Part shown: piece after piece, positions 1 to 9,872 of the stretch
How the letters are laid out: each line of letters begins with the position of its first letter
Numbering within the stretch: position 1 is the first letter of the stretch
Assembly: GCF_018688335.1 (NCBI RefSeq)
Contig: NZ_CP061316.1
Coordinates: 1,612,001-1,676,000 of the forward strand
DNA from: Polynucleobacter sp. AP-Jannik-300A-C4
GTDB lineage: Bacteria; Pseudomonadota; Gammaproteobacteria; Burkholderiales; Burkholderiaceae
Reading direction: 5' to 3'
Length of the DNA stretch: 64,000 bases
Position numbers and translations under genes: made by a program
The notes under the pieces: generated by a model
What the model was told of the DNA's origin: nothing
Databases searched by the model: none
Seen by the model: only the letters and a program-made list of their open reading frames with translations

Positions 1-1123
1 ACAAGCTGAAAGCATAGGTAAGAAAACTAAGAAAGAATTTCCGGAAGGTATTCCTGCGTTTGGTACGGATGCCTTACGCTTTACATTCGCTTCACTCGCC
101 TCACTTGGTCGCAATATTAACTTTGACCAAAAACGCTGCGAGGGTTATCGCAATTTCTGTAACAAGCTTTGGAATGCCACTCGCTTTGTGCTCATGAATT
201 GCCCTGGCGATGAACAAGAAAATGGTTTTGCTCCTTGTGACAACCAATGCGGCCCAGAAGGGCAATTAGACTTCTCTCCCGCAGATCGCTGGATTGTTTC
301 TTTACTTCAGAGAACGGAAGCTGATGTTGCCAAGGGCTTCCAGAACTATCGCTTTGACAATATTGCTGGCAGCATTTACCAGTTTGTTTGGGATGAGTAT
401 TGCGATTGGTACTTAGAGCTAGCCAAGGTTCAATTGCAGACTGGGACACCGGCACAGCAACGCGCTACTCGTCGCACTTTGCTTCGCGTTTTAGAAACTA
501 TCTTGCGTATGGCGCACCCACTCATTCCATTCATTACTGAAACCCTTTGGCAAACCGTTGGGCCTAAGGTTGGTAAGGAGTTGACCAAGCAAGACAAGCA
601 AACGATTGCATTACAGCCATACCCTGTTGCTCAGCTCGATAAGATTGATGAGCAAAGCGAAACTTGGGTAGCTCAGATTAAATCGATTGTGGACGCTTGC
701 CGTAATTTGCGTGGTGAGATGCAAGTCTCTCCTGCGCTCAAGGTACCTCTCTGGATTAGTGGGCCGCAAGACTTCCTGAAGAAGGCTAGCCCATACTTAA
801 CCGCGCTGGCCAAGTTATCCGAAGTCAAAATCTATGATGACGAGTCTGCACTCGAGAAGGATGCCCCAGGCGCCCCAATGGCCTTAGTTGGCAATCTCAA
901 GCTACTACTCAAAATTGAAGTAGATGTTGCAGCCGAGAGAATTCGTCTGAGCAAAGAAATTGAGCGCCTAGCAAATGAGATTACCAAGGCACGTGGCAAG
1001 CTTGGTAACGAAAGTTTTGTAGCGCGAGCACCGGAAGAGGTCGTTGCCCAAGAAAAGCAACGTCTTGCTGGATTTGAGCAAAACCATGAGAAGCTTGTTG
1101 CACAATTAGAGCGACTGAAATAA
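1..1123 (+). CDS. valS: Valine--tRNA ligase, C-terminal part (5' end outside window)
   Basis: This is the last 373 residues of a class Ia aminoacyl-tRNA synthetase that charges tRNA-Val in the cytoplasm. The open frame begins at base 2 and runs to a TAA at 1121-1123. Its first visible residues ([20 protein letters not shown], then GTDALRF) are those that normally follow the KMSKS loop, so the Rossmann catalytic domain is mostly upstream of the window. Next comes the helical anticodon-binding domain ([18 protein letters not shown] onward). The last ~65 residues are charged and heptad-like, which fits the C-terminal coiled-coil arm that marks ValS against IleS and LeuS. galU follows after 28 bases on the same strand, probably co-transcribed. 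Confidence 0.96.
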   Translation, partial: QAESIGKKTKKEFPEGIPAFGTDALRFTFASLASLGRNINFDQKRCEGYRNFCNKLWNATRFVLMNCPGDEQENGFAPCDNQCGPEGQLDFSPADRWIVSLLQRTEADVAKGFQNYRFDNIAGSIYQFVWDEYCDWYLELAKVQLQTGTPAQQRATRRTLLRVLETILRMAHPLIPFITETLWQTVGPKVGKELTKQDKQTIALQPYPVAQLDKIDEQSETWVAQIKSIVDACRNLRGEMQVSPALKVPLWISGPQDFLKKASPYLTALAKLSEVKIYDDESALEKDAPGAPMALVGNLKLLLKIEVDVAAERIRLSKEIERLANEITKARGKLGNESFVARAPEEVVAQEKQRLAGFEQNHEKLVAQLERLK

Positions 1124-1151
1124 AGCAGCAATACAACTGATCGGAATTTCT

Positions 1152-2036
1152 ATGCCATTAAGCACTAAAGCTGTTACCAAAGCCGTCTTCCCTGTTGCTG
1201 GACTTGGCACGCGCTTCTTGCCAGCTACCAAAGCTAGCCCGAAAGAGATGCTGAATGTCGTGGATAAACCCCTGATTCAGTATGCGGTTGAAGAAGCCAT
1301 TGCTGCCGGCATTACTGAAATGATTTTTGTTACTGGCCGCAGTAAGCGCGCCATCGAAGACCACTTTGATAAAGCATATGAATTGGAAGCCGAACTCGAA
1401 GCCAAAAATAAGCAGGCTCTATTAGAGATTGTTCGTAGCGTTAAACCAAGTCATGTGGATTGCGTGTATGTACGTCAACCTGAAGCACTGGGTTTGGGGC
1501 ATGCAGTTCTGTGCGCAGAAAAGTTAGTTCGCGATGAGCCATTTGCCATCATCCTTGCAGATGACTTGCTTGATGGCCAGCCACCAGTTCTAAAGCAGAT
1601 GCTTAAAGTGTTTGATGAGCAAAATGGCTCAGTCTTAGCAGTAGAAAAAATTGATCCATCCAAAAGCAGCTCCTACGGCATTATTTCCGGGTCGGAAGTG
1701 TCCAAAGGGATCTATCGTTTAAATGGGATTGTGGAGAAGCCACAACCCAAAGATGCGCCGTCCAACTTAGCAGTGGTGGGTCGTTATGTACTGTCTTCAG
1801 ACATCTTTAATCACATTCGCAACCTCAAGCCTGGAGCCGGCGGTGAAATTCAACTCACCGATGCTATTGCCTCCTTGCTCAAAGAAGAGCCTGTGTTCGC
1901 CTATGAATACGATGGCGTGCGTTATGACTGCGGCAGCAAACTAGGCTACCTTAAGGCTTCTGTGGAATTCGCACTACGCCATCCAGAAGTGAGTACTGAG
2001 TTTGCAGCTTACTTAAAAAGTCGATCTTTAACTTAG
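1152..2036 (+). CDS. galU: UTP--glucose-1-phosphate uridylyltransferase
   Basis: Makes UDP-glucose from UTP and glucose-1-phosphate, the precursor for surface polysaccharides and UDP-galactose. The 294-residue length is normal for bacterial GalU. The nucleotidyltransferase signature [11 protein letters not shown] lies at residues 17-27, followed by [18 protein letters not shown], the sugar-binding EKP segment and [10 protein letters not shown] are all present. It starts 28 bases after valS with no promoter visible in the gap, so it probably shares the valS transcript. A hairpin terminator follows at 2085-2112. Confidence 0.96.
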   Translation: MPLSTKAVTKAVFPVAGLGTRFLPATKASPKEMLNVVDKPLIQYAVEEAIAAGITEMIFVTGRSKRAIEDHFDKAYELEAELEAKNKQALLEIVRSVKPSHVDCVYVRQPEALGLGHAVLCAEKLVRDEPFAIILADDLLDGQPPVLKQMLKVFDEQNGSVLAVEKIDPSKSSSYGIISGSEVSKGIYRLNGIVEKPQPKDAPSNLAVVGRYVLSSDIFNHIRNLKPGAGGEIQLTDAIASLLKEEPVFAYEYDGVRYDCGSKLGYLKASVEFALRHPEVSTEFAAYLKSRSLT

Positions 2037-2084
2037 ACTAAAACTTCATCTTCGGCAGATTTAAATTCTGTGGGATAAAAGCAA

Positions 2085-2112
2085 AAAAGGCAGAAATCAC
2101 TTTCTGCCTTTT
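2085..2112. terminator. Bidirectional hairpin terminator between galU and tusA
   Basis: Perfect 12-bp arms AAAAGGCAGAAA (2085-2096) and TTTCTGCCTTTT (2101-2112) around a 4-base loop. The A/T-rich ends give a U run on either strand, so it can end galU (+) and the convergent alaS-tusA unit (-). Confidence 0.85.
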
Positions 2113-2148
2113 CTATTGGTTGCCAGAGTTCTAGGTATTCAGAGTGCT

Positions 2149-2388
2149 TTATCTTCTCTTCAGAAAAAAAACCAATACATCACCGTCGGTAGTGCTGGAA
2201 AGTAGTTCATTGCCAGTCTGTTTTGCAAAGGCAGGAAAATCATTTGCCGCACCTGAGTCGGTAGCTTTGACCTTCAAGACTTGGCCGGACTCCATAGTGG
2301 CTAAAGCTTTCTTGGTGCGTAAGATCGGCAACGGGCAATTCATGCCAATGGCATCGACTTCGAGATTAAATTCAATAGGATTACTCAC
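2149..2388 (-). CDS. tusA: TusA-family sulfurtransferase
   Basis: A 79-residue protein of the TusA/SirA/YedF family, small cytoplasmic carriers that relay persulfide sulfur, for example to tRNA 2-thiouridine synthesis. The conserved CPxP motif is NCPLP with the reactive Cys at residue 18, followed by the usual helix (ILRTKKAL) and a hydrophobic final strand (DVLVFFL). The start is GTG at 2386-2388, and its bases overlap the alaS TGA stop (GTGA), so translation is probably coupled to alaS. Several TusA paralogues exist in most genomes, so whether this one serves tRNA thiolation is inferred; the family is certain. Confidence 0.85.
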   Translation of the reverse strand: MSNPIEFNLEVDAIGMNCPLPILRTKKALATMESGQVLKVKATDSGAANDFPAFAKQTGNELLSSTTDGDVLVFFLKRR

Positions 2389-5009
2389 TTAGAGGCCACC
2401 CAATCTTTCACACCAGCTAATGCCGCACCCAACTTACTTGGGTCAGTACCACCAGCCATCGCCATCTCTGGTTTGCCACCGCCCTTGCCACCAACTTGCT
2501 GGGCAACAAAGTTCACCAAGTCACCCGCTTTCACTTTAGCAATTGAGTCTGCAGTCACACCAGCAATTAAGCTCACCTTATCACCCTGGACGGAAGCCAA
2601 AACAATGGCGGCTGTTTTCAATTTGGCTTTTAAGGCATCCATGGTTTCGCGAAGTACTTGAGCGTCTGCACCATCTAAGCGAGCTGCTAAGACTTTGATG
2701 CCGTTGACATCAATTGCTTGTGTCGCTAATTCATCACCTTGGCTTGCGGCAAGCTTAGAGTTCACCTTATCCAACTCACGTTCAGCTTGACGCAGGCTTT
2801 CTTGGAGTTGAGCAACACGATTTACCAAATCACCTGGATGGGTTTTTAAGATTGTTGCAGCTTCGTTGATCTTGTCTTCCATGCCTTGCAAGAAATTCAA
2901 AGCATTTCTACCAGTGACCGCCTCAACACGGCGAATACCTGCAGCAACACCGCCCTCAGAAACAATCTTCAAACTACCGATATCTCCAGTACGGCCCACG
3001 TGCGTGCCTCCACAGAGCTCTTTAGAACTACCAATTTCTAGAACGCGAACTTCGTCACCATACTTCTCACCAAAGAGCATCATGGCACCAGTTTTCTGCG
3101 CATCATCCAAAGACATCACTTTTCCGGAAGTTGCGGTATTAGCCAAGATCTCAGCATTCACGATATCTTCTACCCGACGAATTTCTGCTGCAGTAATGGG
3201 TGCGTTATGAGTAAAGTCAAAACGAGTTTTACTAGCATCGACCAAAGAACCCTTTTGCTGCACATGATCACCCAAGACTTCACGCAATGCTTTATGCAAA
3301 ATATGCGTAGCACTGTGGTTACGCATCGTTTCAGTTCTTTGCTGGACATCTACCAAGGCGTTGATTGAATCACCCACCTTCAGCTCGCCCTCTTGCACTT
3401 CACCTTGATGACCAAACACATCAGCCTGAATCTTGAAAGTATCTTCAACTGCAAAACGTACTGCCTCATTGCGCAACTCACCCTTGTCACCAACCTGTCC
3501 ACCAGATTCAGCATAGAAAGGGGTGTGATCTAAAACGATTACTGCAGTATCGCCAGCTTTAACAGACTGCACGGCCGAGCCATCAACGTAGAGTGCCGTT
3601 ACTTTGGCACCCTCATGTTTCAGGGTGTCATAGCCATGAAACTGCGTTGGTTTGCCGGAGTACTCCAAACCTTGGGCCACTTTGAACTTGCCAGCCGCTC
3701 TTGCTTGATCGCGCTGCTTTTGCATCGCCAACTCAAAGCCTTCCGCATCAACCGAAACACCGCGCTCACGACACACATCGGCAGTCAAATCCAATGGGAA
3801 GCCAAACGTATCGTGCAAACGGAAGGCAGTTTCGCCATCAACGGTCTTAGCACCACCAACAAGCGCGCTCTCCAGAATCTCCATACCGTTAGCGATTGTC
3901 TGAAAGAAGCGCTCTTCTTCCTGCTTAATCACTTCACTTACTTTGTCCTTGGCAGCTTGTAACTCTGGATATGAAAGGCCCATCTCTTTTACGAGGGCAG
4001 GAACAAGTTGATAGAAAAACGGTTTGCGCGCACCCAACTTATAACCATGACGAATTGCACGGCGCGTAATACGACGCAGGACATAGCCGCGCCCAGCATT
4101 ACCCGGAATCACACCATCCACCACGATAAAGCTACATGCACGAATATGGTCTGCAATCACCTTAAGCGAAGGACTGTCAATATCGCAGTTCGCGCCACCA
4201 GCTGTATCAACCGCTTCTTTAGCAGCCTTGAGCAAATTCACAAAGAGATCAATCTCATAATTGGAATGCACTTGCTGCAATACTGCAGCGATACGCTCCA
4301 AGCCCATGCCAGTATCAACGCTAGGCTTAGGCAAGAGATGCATGTTGCCCGCTTCGTCGCGGTTGAACTGCATGAACACGTTATTCCAGATCTCAATATA
4401 GCGATCACCATCCTCATCAGGACTTCCTGGAGGCCCGCCAGCAATGTGTGGGCCGTGGTCATAGAAGATTTCAGTGCAAGGTCCACATGGCCCGGTGTCG
4501 CCCATCATCCAGAAATTATCTGAAGCGTAACGCGCCCCCTTGTTATCGCCGATGCGAATAATGCGCTCAGCCGGCACACCAATTTGCTTGTTCCAAATCT
4601 CATAAGCCTCGTCATCTTCCGCGTAAACAGTCACGAGTAGCTTTTCTGCGGGAAGTTTAAAAACTTCAGTGAGTAATTCCCAGGCAAATTGAATTGCATC
4701 CTTCTTAAAGTAATCCCCAAAAGAGAAGTTGCCCAGCATTTCAAAAAAGGTGTGATGACGGGCTGTGTAGCCAACGTTATCCAAGTCATTGTGCTTGCCA
4801 CCCGCACGGATACATTTTTGAGCGGTGGTTGCGCGGTTATAAGGACGCTTATCAAAACCCAAAAAGACATCCTTAAACTGATTCATCCCCGCATTCGTGA
4901 ATAGCAGAGTTGGGTCATCCCCTGGCACTACCGGACTGGAGGGGACAATTTGATGGCCTTTTTTGGCGAAGTAGTCCAGGTAGGCCTGGCGAATTTGGGA
5001 GACTTTCAT
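2385..5009 (-). CDS. alaS: Alanine--tRNA ligase
   Basis: Class II synthetase that charges tRNA-Ala and hydrolyses mischarged Ser- and Gly-tRNA. From the ATG at 5007-5009 ([19 protein letters not shown]) it is 874 residues, a typical length; a further 12 codons are open upstream but lack family similarity. Motif 1 follows the N-terminus. The editing-domain zinc ligands are visible as HSATH near residues 563-569 and CGGTH near 666-670. The C-terminal dimerisation/C-Ala region ends with a glycine-rich stretch ([15 protein letters not shown]). A -10 box GATAAT ends 7 bases before the ATG and no Shine-Dalgarno is present, so the mRNA may be leaderless. tusA is coupled downstream. Confidence 0.97.
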   Translation of the reverse strand: MKVSQIRQAYLDYFAKKGHQIVPSSPVVPGDDPTLLFTNAGMNQFKDVFLGFDKRPYNRATTAQKCIRAGGKHNDLDNVGYTARHHTFFEMLGNFSFGDYFKKDAIQFAWELLTEVFKLPAEKLLVTVYAEDDEAYEIWNKQIGVPAERIIRIGDNKGARYASDNFWMMGDTGPCGPCTEIFYDHGPHIAGGPPGSPDEDGDRYIEIWNNVFMQFNRDEAGNMHLLPKPSVDTGMGLERIAAVLQQVHSNYEIDLFVNLLKAAKEAVDTAGGANCDIDSPSLKVIADHIRACSFIVVDGVIPGNAGRGYVLRRITRRAIRHGYKLGARKPFFYQLVPALVKEMGLSYPELQAAKDKVSEVIKQEEERFFQTIANGMEILESALVGGAKTVDGETAFRLHDTFGFPLDLTADVCRERGVSVDAEGFELAMQKQRDQARAAGKFKVAQGLEYSGKPTQFHGYDTLKHEGAKVTALYVDGSAVQSVKAGDTAVIVLDHTPFYAESGGQVGDKGELRNEAVRFAVEDTFKIQADVFGHQGEVQEGELKVGDSINALVDVQQRTETMRNHSATHILHKALREVLGDHVQQKGSLVDASKTRFDFTHNAPITAAEIRRVEDIVNAEILANTATSGKVMSLDDAQKTGAMMLFGEKYGDEVRVLEIGSSKELCGGTHVGRTGDIGSLKIVSEGGVAAGIRRVEAVTGRNALNFLQGMEDKINEAATILKTHPGDLVNRVAQLQESLRQAERELDKVNSKLAASQGDELATQAIDVNGIKVLAARLDGADAQVLRETMDALKAKLKTAAIVLASVQGDKVSLIAGVTADSIAKVKAGDLVNFVAQQVGGKGGGKPEMAMAGGTDPSKLGAALAGVKDWVASK

Positions 5010-5016
5010 ACTAATA

Positions 5017-5045
5017 ATTATCGCATTGGCACTAGTCGGGGGCAA
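5017..5045 (-). promoter_or_regulatory. Candidate alaS promoter giving a leaderless mRNA
   Basis: Read on the minus strand, TTGCCC (5040-5045) is followed by 17 bases and then GATAAT (5017-5022), which is 7 bases from the alaS ATG. The -35 matches 4 of 6 and the -10 matches 5 of 6 consensus bases. Transcription would begin at or beside the start codon. Confidence 0.5.
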
Positions 5046-5100
5046 ACCCTAGGCAAACCCCCTCAATCCTGCCTTACAATCCCATAACATTAATAAATAG

Positions 5101-5118
5101 ATCGACCTTTAAGTCGAT
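5101..5118. repeat. Inverted repeat in front of tctB
   Basis: Perfect dyad ATCGAC-CTTTAA-GTCGAT. It lies between the alaS promoter and the tctB ribosome-binding site (AAGGAG, 5121-5126) and is not followed by a T run, so it looks more like an operator or 5'-UTR hairpin than a terminator. Its function is unknown. Confidence 0.4.
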
Positions 5119-5132
5119 ATAAGGAGCTCAAG

Positions 5133-5591
5133 TTGAAAATTCGCAATCAAAGGGATTTTGGCGCCGGAATCATGTATATGGTTATCGGCCTTTTCTTTGC
5201 AGGTATTGCCACCACCTATTCTTTGGGCACTGCGGCCAAAATGGGTCCTGGATACTTCCCGCTGGCCCTCGGAATACTCATGTTTTTACTGGGCTTACTC
5301 GTACTCGTTACCTCATTGAGAGCTAGCGCAGCCATCGATCAAATCCCTCAATTCAACTGGCGAGTAATAGGCATTATTACTGGATCAATTTGTCTTTTTG
5401 GCATTTTGCTGCCAACTATGGGGGTTCTGGTGGCTATTTTTGGCCTTGTTTTTGCATCTTCAACGGCAAGTAAGGAATTTAGCTGGAAAGCAGCTACCCT
5501 AAATTCCATTGTGCTGATGGTGTTTACTTATCTGGTGTTTATCGTTGGCCTTAAGCTCACGTTCCCAGTTTTACCGTTCTTTTTCGAATAA
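5133..5591 (+). CDS. tctB: Tripartite tricarboxylate transporter, small membrane subunit (TctB family)
   Basis: A 152-residue inner-membrane protein with about four hydrophobic segments (MYMVIGLFFAGIATTYSLG, then GYFPLALGILMFLLGLLVLV, and two more toward the C-terminus). The GYFP motif after the first segment is typical of the TctB family. TctB pairs with TctA to form a secondary carrier that takes up di- and tricarboxylates or other organic acids supplied by a periplasmic TctC (Bug) receptor. The start is TTG at 5133, fixed by AAGGAG six bases upstream. tctA follows after 18 bases. No tctC gene adjoins, so the substrate cannot be predicted. Confidence 0.85.
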   Translation: MKIRNQRDFGAGIMYMVIGLFFAGIATTYSLGTAAKMGPGYFPLALGILMFLLGLLVLVTSLRASAAIDQIPQFNWRVIGIITGSICLFGILLPTMGVLVAIFGLVFASSTASKEFSWKAATLNSIVLMVFTYLVFIVGLKLTFPVLPFFFE

Positions 5592-5609
5592 TCACCGGGA
5601 ACTAGAAAA

Positions 5610-7112
5610 ATGGAATTATTTAATAATCTCGCTCTCGGATTCGATACCGCGTTCACCCTTCAAAATTTGATGTACTGCTTTATTGGTTGCTTATTGGGCA
5701 CCCTCATTGGCGTACTCCCTGGCCTAGGCCCTGTAGCAACTATTGCCATGTTGCTCCCAGCAACCTACGCACTGCCTCCAATTGCAGCCTTAATTATGTT
5801 GGCCGGTATTTATTACGGCTCACAGTACGGAGGATCTACTACTGCAATTTTGCTCAACATTCCAGGGGAAACGTCCTCGGTGGTGACGGCAATTGACGGC
5901 TACCAAATGGCTAAAAATGGCCGCGGTGGTGTCGCTTTATTTACAGCGGGTATGGGTTCATTCTTTGCCGGTTGCGTGGCGACACTCGTTTTAGCTGCTT
6001 TTGCCGCGCCGCTCTCTGAATTGGCCTTTAAGTTTGGGCCAGCCGAATACTTCTCCCTTATGGTTTTGGGATTAATTGGCGCGGTTGTTCTGGCTTCAGG
6101 TTCCTTGATCAAAGCCATTGGCATGATCATCCTTGGTTTATTGATGGGCTTGATCGGCACGGACGTAAACTCTGGGGTTGCTCGCTACTCCTTTGATATT
6201 CCACAACTCAGCGATGGTATTGGCTTTGTCAGCGTGGCTATGGGCGTATTTGGCTTTGCTGAAATCATGGGTAATTTGGAGAAAAAAGACGATGAAGAGG
6301 GCTTCCTCAACAAAGTCACCTCCATGATTCCAACTAAAAATGATCTGAAGCGCATGGTTCCATCTATCCTGCGCGGCACTACCATTGGCTCTATTTTGGG
6401 AATTCTTCCAGGCGGTGGTGCAGCTCTGGCCGCCTTTGGCGCTTACTCAGTTGAGAAGAAATCCTCAAAATACACTCATGAATTCGGTAAGGGTGCTATT
6501 GAGGGTGTTGCGGGTCCAGAAGCAGCCAATAATGCTGCAGCTCAAACCTCTTTTATTCCATTGCTCACCTTGGGTATTCCACCAAATGCAGTGATGGCTC
6601 TGATGGTTGGAGCGATGACTATTCATAACATTCAACCTGGTCCACAAGTGATGACTAGTAACCCAGCCCTGTTCTGGGGTCTGATTGCGTCCATGTGGAT
6701 TGGTAACGTGATGTTGATTCTCTTGAACTTGCCTCTCATTGGTATTTGGGTAAAGCTCTTGAAAATTCCATACCGCTTGATGTATCCAGCCATCCTGGTC
6801 TTCTGCTGTATCGGCGTTTACACCGTCAATAATTCCATATTTGACGTTTATGTAACGGCTGGTTTCGGCTTAATTGGCTACCTCTTCTTCAAGCTCGGCT
6901 GCGAACCTGCTCCATTACTCCTTGGTTTCGTGCTCGGACCAATGATGGAAGAGAACTTCCGTCGCGCACTGTTGTTGTCACGCGGTGATTTCTCCACCTT
7001 CTTTACGCGTCCACTATCTCTCAGCCTGCTCATTGCGGCTGCTCTCTTGGTGGTGATCGTAGCTCTCCCGGCGGTTAAGAAAACCCGTGAGGAGGCTTTT
7101 GTAGAGGAGTAA
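5610..7112 (+). CDS. tctA: Tripartite tricarboxylate transporter, large permease subunit (TctA family)
   Basis: A 500-residue polytopic inner-membrane permease with about 11-12 transmembrane segments. Two internal-repeat signatures of TctA are visible: GVLPGLGPVATIAMLLP (~38-54) followed by YYGSQYGGSTTAILLNIPGE, and GILPGGGAALAAFGAYS (~263-279) followed by LTLGIPPNAVMALMVGAM. The C-terminus has the conserved GFVLGPMMEENFRRALLLSRGD block. It works with TctB and a periplasmic receptor for sodium- or proton-driven uptake of carboxylates. The usual third gene, tctC, is missing on both sides, so the receptor must be encoded elsewhere. A strong terminator follows. Confidence 0.93.
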   Translation: MELFNNLALGFDTAFTLQNLMYCFIGCLLGTLIGVLPGLGPVATIAMLLPATYALPPIAALIMLAGIYYGSQYGGSTTAILLNIPGETSSVVTAIDGYQMAKNGRGGVALFTAGMGSFFAGCVATLVLAAFAAPLSELAFKFGPAEYFSLMVLGLIGAVVLASGSLIKAIGMIILGLLMGLIGTDVNSGVARYSFDIPQLSDGIGFVSVAMGVFGFAEIMGNLEKKDDEEGFLNKVTSMIPTKNDLKRMVPSILRGTTIGSILGILPGGGAALAAFGAYSVEKKSSKYTHEFGKGAIEGVAGPEAANNAAAQTSFIPLLTLGIPPNAVMALMVGAMTIHNIQPGPQVMTSNPALFWGLIASMWIGNVMLILLNLPLIGIWVKLLKIPYRLMYPAILVFCCIGVYTVNNSIFDVYVTAGFGLIGYLFFKLGCEPAPLLLGFVLGPMMEENFRRALLLSRGDFSTFFTRPLSLSLLIAAALLVVIVALPAVKKTREEAFVEE

Positions 7113-7136
7113 TTCTCGAAAGCTTCCCAGAAACGA

Positions 7137-7161
7137 GCCCGCAGTAGTTTGCGGGCTTTTT
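7137..7161 (+). terminator. Rho-independent terminator after tctA
   Basis: GCCCGCA (7137-7143) pairs with TGCGGGC (7150-7156) across a 6-base loop and is followed by TTTTT. It separates tctBA from glnS. Confidence 0.9.
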
Positions 7162-7183
7162 CTTTAGGGGCGAGGGTTTTCTC

Positions 7184-7196
7184 TACAATGGGCGCA
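7184..7196 (+). promoter_or_regulatory. Candidate -10 box placed for a leaderless glnS mRNA
   Basis: TACAAT (7184-7189, 5 of 6 consensus bases) lies 6 bases before the glnS ATG and just after the tctA terminator. No Shine-Dalgarno is seen. The -35 region is weak. Confidence 0.45.
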
Positions 7197-8968
7197 TGTC
7201 CCAAGATAGCAAATCACCCAAAGTTCCTGCCAGCACAATTGCTGAGCCTTCCAACTTTTTGCGCCAGATCATTGACCATGATTTGGCGAGTGGCGCCTAT
7301 CAGAACCGCAGCAGCCGTGATGGTCAAGCTATCCCCTCCATCATTACGCGCTTTCCGCCAGAACCTAATGGCTATCTCCACATCGGTCACGCTAAAAGTA
7401 TCTGCCTCAACTTTGGCTTAGCTGCTGATTACAACCAGCTGGCTGGTGGTGCGCGGTGCAATATGCGCCTCGATGACACCAATCCAGTCAAAGAGGATGT
7501 TGAGTATGCGGACAGCATTTTGGATGCAGTCAAATGGCTTGGCTTTGATTGGGGCACGCATCTGTATCACGCGAGTGATTACTTTGATCAGCTCTATGAG
7601 TTTGCAGAAATTCTGATTCAGAGTGGCAAAGCCTATGTGGATAGTCAAAGTGCCGATGACATTCATACTAATCGCGGTAACTTTGGGCAAGCTGGAAAAA
7701 ATAGTCCCTACCGTAATCGCACTCCAGACGAGAATCTGGCTTTATTCCGCGAGATGCGTGATGGCAAATACAAAGATGGAGAACATGTTCTACGTCTAAA
7801 AATTGATATGGCGCATCATAATATTGTGATGCGTGATCCTGTGGTATATCGTATTCGTCATACCGATCACCACCGGACTGGCAGCAAGTGGTGCATCTAC
7901 CCTTTATATGATTTCACGCACTGCATTTCGGATGCACTAGAAAATGTCTCACACTCCATCTGTACTTTGGAGTTTGAGAATAATCGTCCACTCTACGATT
8001 GGATTGTTGCCTCACTAGCAGAATTAGGGATCTTCAAAAATCCAGTGCCGCATCAGTATGAATTCGCCCGCCTCAACTTAACTTACACCATCACCAGCAA
8101 ACGTAAGCTGCTGCAATTGGTCGAAGAAAAACATGTTGATGGCTGGGATGATCCACGCATGCCAACCATCGTCGGCATTCGTCGCAGAGGCTATACGCCA
8201 GAGAGTATTCGCTTGTTCTGCGAGCGCATCGGGGTTTCTAAAGCGGATAGCTGGATCGATATGAGTACGCTGGATCAAGCCTTGCGGGATGATCTAGAAG
8301 GCAAAGCTCCACGGGCTACAGCAGTTCTAAAGCCACTCAAACTCGTCATTGAAAACTTTGACGCCTCTGTAAGTGAGCCCTGTTCAGCACCACGCCATCC
8401 TCAACATCCTGAATGGGGTAATCGCGAATTTCATTTCACAAAAGAATTGTGGATTGAGGAAGATGACTTTATGAAGGAGCCTATTAAAGGATTCTTCAGG
8501 CTCTACCCACCAATCGGCGATCAAGCAGGTGGACGCGTGCGTTTGCGCCATGGATTTGTGATTGAGTGCACTGGCTTTGAAGTAGATGCTAATGGCAATG
8601 TGATTCGAGTGAACGCGACTCACTTCCCTGATAGTAAGAGTGGTACTCCAGGCTCAAACAATTACAAAGTCAAGGGCAACATTCATTGGGTCAGCGCAGC
8701 TGAGGCTGTGCCTGCGCAAGTGCGTCTCTATGACCATCTGTTTAATGATCCACATCCAGATAGTGGTGATAAGAATTTCCTTGATGCGATTAACCCAAGC
8801 TCTAAGCAAACGATTACCGCCTACTTAGAGCCTTGCATGAAAGATGCCAAAGCAGAAGATCGCTTCCAGTTTGAACGCCATGGTTACTTTGTCGCAGACC
8901 AAAGCGATTCCAAGCCAGGTCAGCCTGTATTCAACCGTACGGTCGGACTTAAGGATTCTTGGAAATAG
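7196..8968 (+). CDS. glnS: Glutamine--tRNA ligase
   Basis: Class Ic synthetase charging tRNA-Gln directly. It has 590 residues, longer than the E. coli protein (about 550). FPPEPNGYLHIGHAKS, which holds the HIGH motif, is at 53-68, and the KMSKS equivalent is TSKRKLL near 300-306. The GlnS-type C-terminal beta-barrel anticodon region (FHFTKELWIEEDDF onward) is complete. The gene lies behind the tctA terminator, so it has its own promoter. Its last 20 bases overlap the 3' end of the convergent epimerase-like gene. Confidence 0.97.
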   Translation: MSQDSKSPKVPASTIAEPSNFLRQIIDHDLASGAYQNRSSRDGQAIPSIITRFPPEPNGYLHIGHAKSICLNFGLAADYNQLAGGARCNMRLDDTNPVKEDVEYADSILDAVKWLGFDWGTHLYHASDYFDQLYEFAEILIQSGKAYVDSQSADDIHTNRGNFGQAGKNSPYRNRTPDENLALFREMRDGKYKDGEHVLRLKIDMAHHNIVMRDPVVYRIRHTDHHRTGSKWCIYPLYDFTHCISDALENVSHSICTLEFENNRPLYDWIVASLAELGIFKNPVPHQYEFARLNLTYTITSKRKLLQLVEEKHVDGWDDPRMPTIVGIRRRGYTPESIRLFCERIGVSKADSWIDMSTLDQALRDDLEGKAPRATAVLKPLKLVIENFDASVSEPCSAPRHPQHPEWGNREFHFTKELWIEEDDFMKEPIKGFFRLYPPIGDQAGGRVRLRHGFVIECTGFEVDANGNVIRVNATHFPDSKSGTPGSNNYKVKGNIHWVSAAEAVPAQVRLYDHLFNDPHPDSGDKNFLDAINPSSKQTITAYLEPCMKDAKAEDRFQFERHGYFVADQSDSKPGQPVFNRTVGLKDSWK

Positions 8969-9836
8969 TTTTCAGAAACTCTGCCACGCTGGGATAGCGT
9001 AGCGGGGTTTTTAATTCTGCTAGTCGCCTATTGGTTACGCGCCGTGACTCCCGCATAAAGGACCACAGCATGGGAGATACGATTTTTTCCAATTGCTCAG
9101 CAGGCATCCTTGGTGGTCGCTCCAAACCAAAGACATCAGCCACTTCATCAAAGTAATCACCCATCTTGGTTTCACCACCATCACAGGCATTAATGACGCG
9201 CTGTGGTTTGCCGTGGTAAACGGCAGCACACACTAATCTCGCCAAATCATCACTCTGAATATGGTTTGAGTAGGCATCCTCTTCTGCGATTAAGGCGGGT
9301 GTTCCTGCCTGTATGCGGTCAACCGGCAATCGGTCTGCAGCATAAATGCCGGGTACACGTAGGATGGTCAGCGCGACTCCATGAGCTGGAGCCCAAAGAC
9401 GCAGGCAATTTTCTGCGTCCACCCTGCGCTTGGCTCGCTCACTCTGAGGATTGACAGGTGTCACTTCACTCACCCTGCCACCAGCATGATTCCCGTAAAC
9501 ACCAGTAGTACTCACATAAATCAAGCGCCCAACAATATCAGAGCCTTGGGCTAAAATTCGGAGGAGGTTGCGAGTTCGGCAATCACGATGACCAGTATTT
9601 TGGGGTGGTGCCAAGTGGATCACAGTTTGCGCTAATCCACTCAAACGCCACAAGCTATCGGGCTTATCCAGATCCCCCAAAATCGGAATCGCGCCAACTG
9701 CCCTCAGCTCCTGAAAACGGGCTTTCTGGGATGTTAAGGCGTACACGCGATGACTTCGAGCAAGCTGTTTGGCAACACGTAGGCCAATATCGCCGCAACC
9801 GACGATCAGGATTCGAGATTTACCAAAAGATTGCAT
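8949..9836 (-). CDS. NAD(P)-dependent epimerase/reductase-like protein (extended SDR, YeeZ-like)
   Basis: A 295-residue Rossmann-fold protein. The nucleotide-binding glycines are GCGDIG at residues 13-18 (ILIVGCGDIGLRVAKQLA). A YVSTTGVYG segment corresponds to the SDR core, but the usual YxxxK catalytic pair is not obvious, so enzymatic activity is uncertain. The family is often annotated as SDR oxidoreductase or NAD-dependent epimerase, related to E. coli YeeZ; the substrate is unknown. It diverges from the ferredoxin-type reductase with only 36 bases between the start codons, and converges on glnS with a 20-base overlap. Confidence 0.75.
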   Translation of the reverse strand: MQSFGKSRILIVGCGDIGLRVAKQLARSHRVYALTSQKARFQELRAVGAIPILGDLDKPDSLWRLSGLAQTVIHLAPPQNTGHRDCRTRNLLRILAQGSDIVGRLIYVSTTGVYGNHAGGRVSEVTPVNPQSERAKRRVDAENCLRLWAPAHGVALTILRVPGIYAADRLPVDRIQAGTPALIAEEDAYSNHIQSDDLARLVCAAVYHGKPQRVINACDGGETKMGDYFDEVADVFGLERPPRMPAEQLEKIVSPMLWSFMRESRRVTNRRLAELKTPLRYPSVAEFLKTISKNP

Positions 9837-9872
9837 AGGTCACATCGTAACGATTTATTGAAAGGAATGAGA

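Noticed and set aside
3615..4523. Two long plus-strand open frames (115 and 171 codons) opposite alaS
   Set aside because: They are antisense to a well-conserved synthetase and show no family features or ribosome-binding sites.
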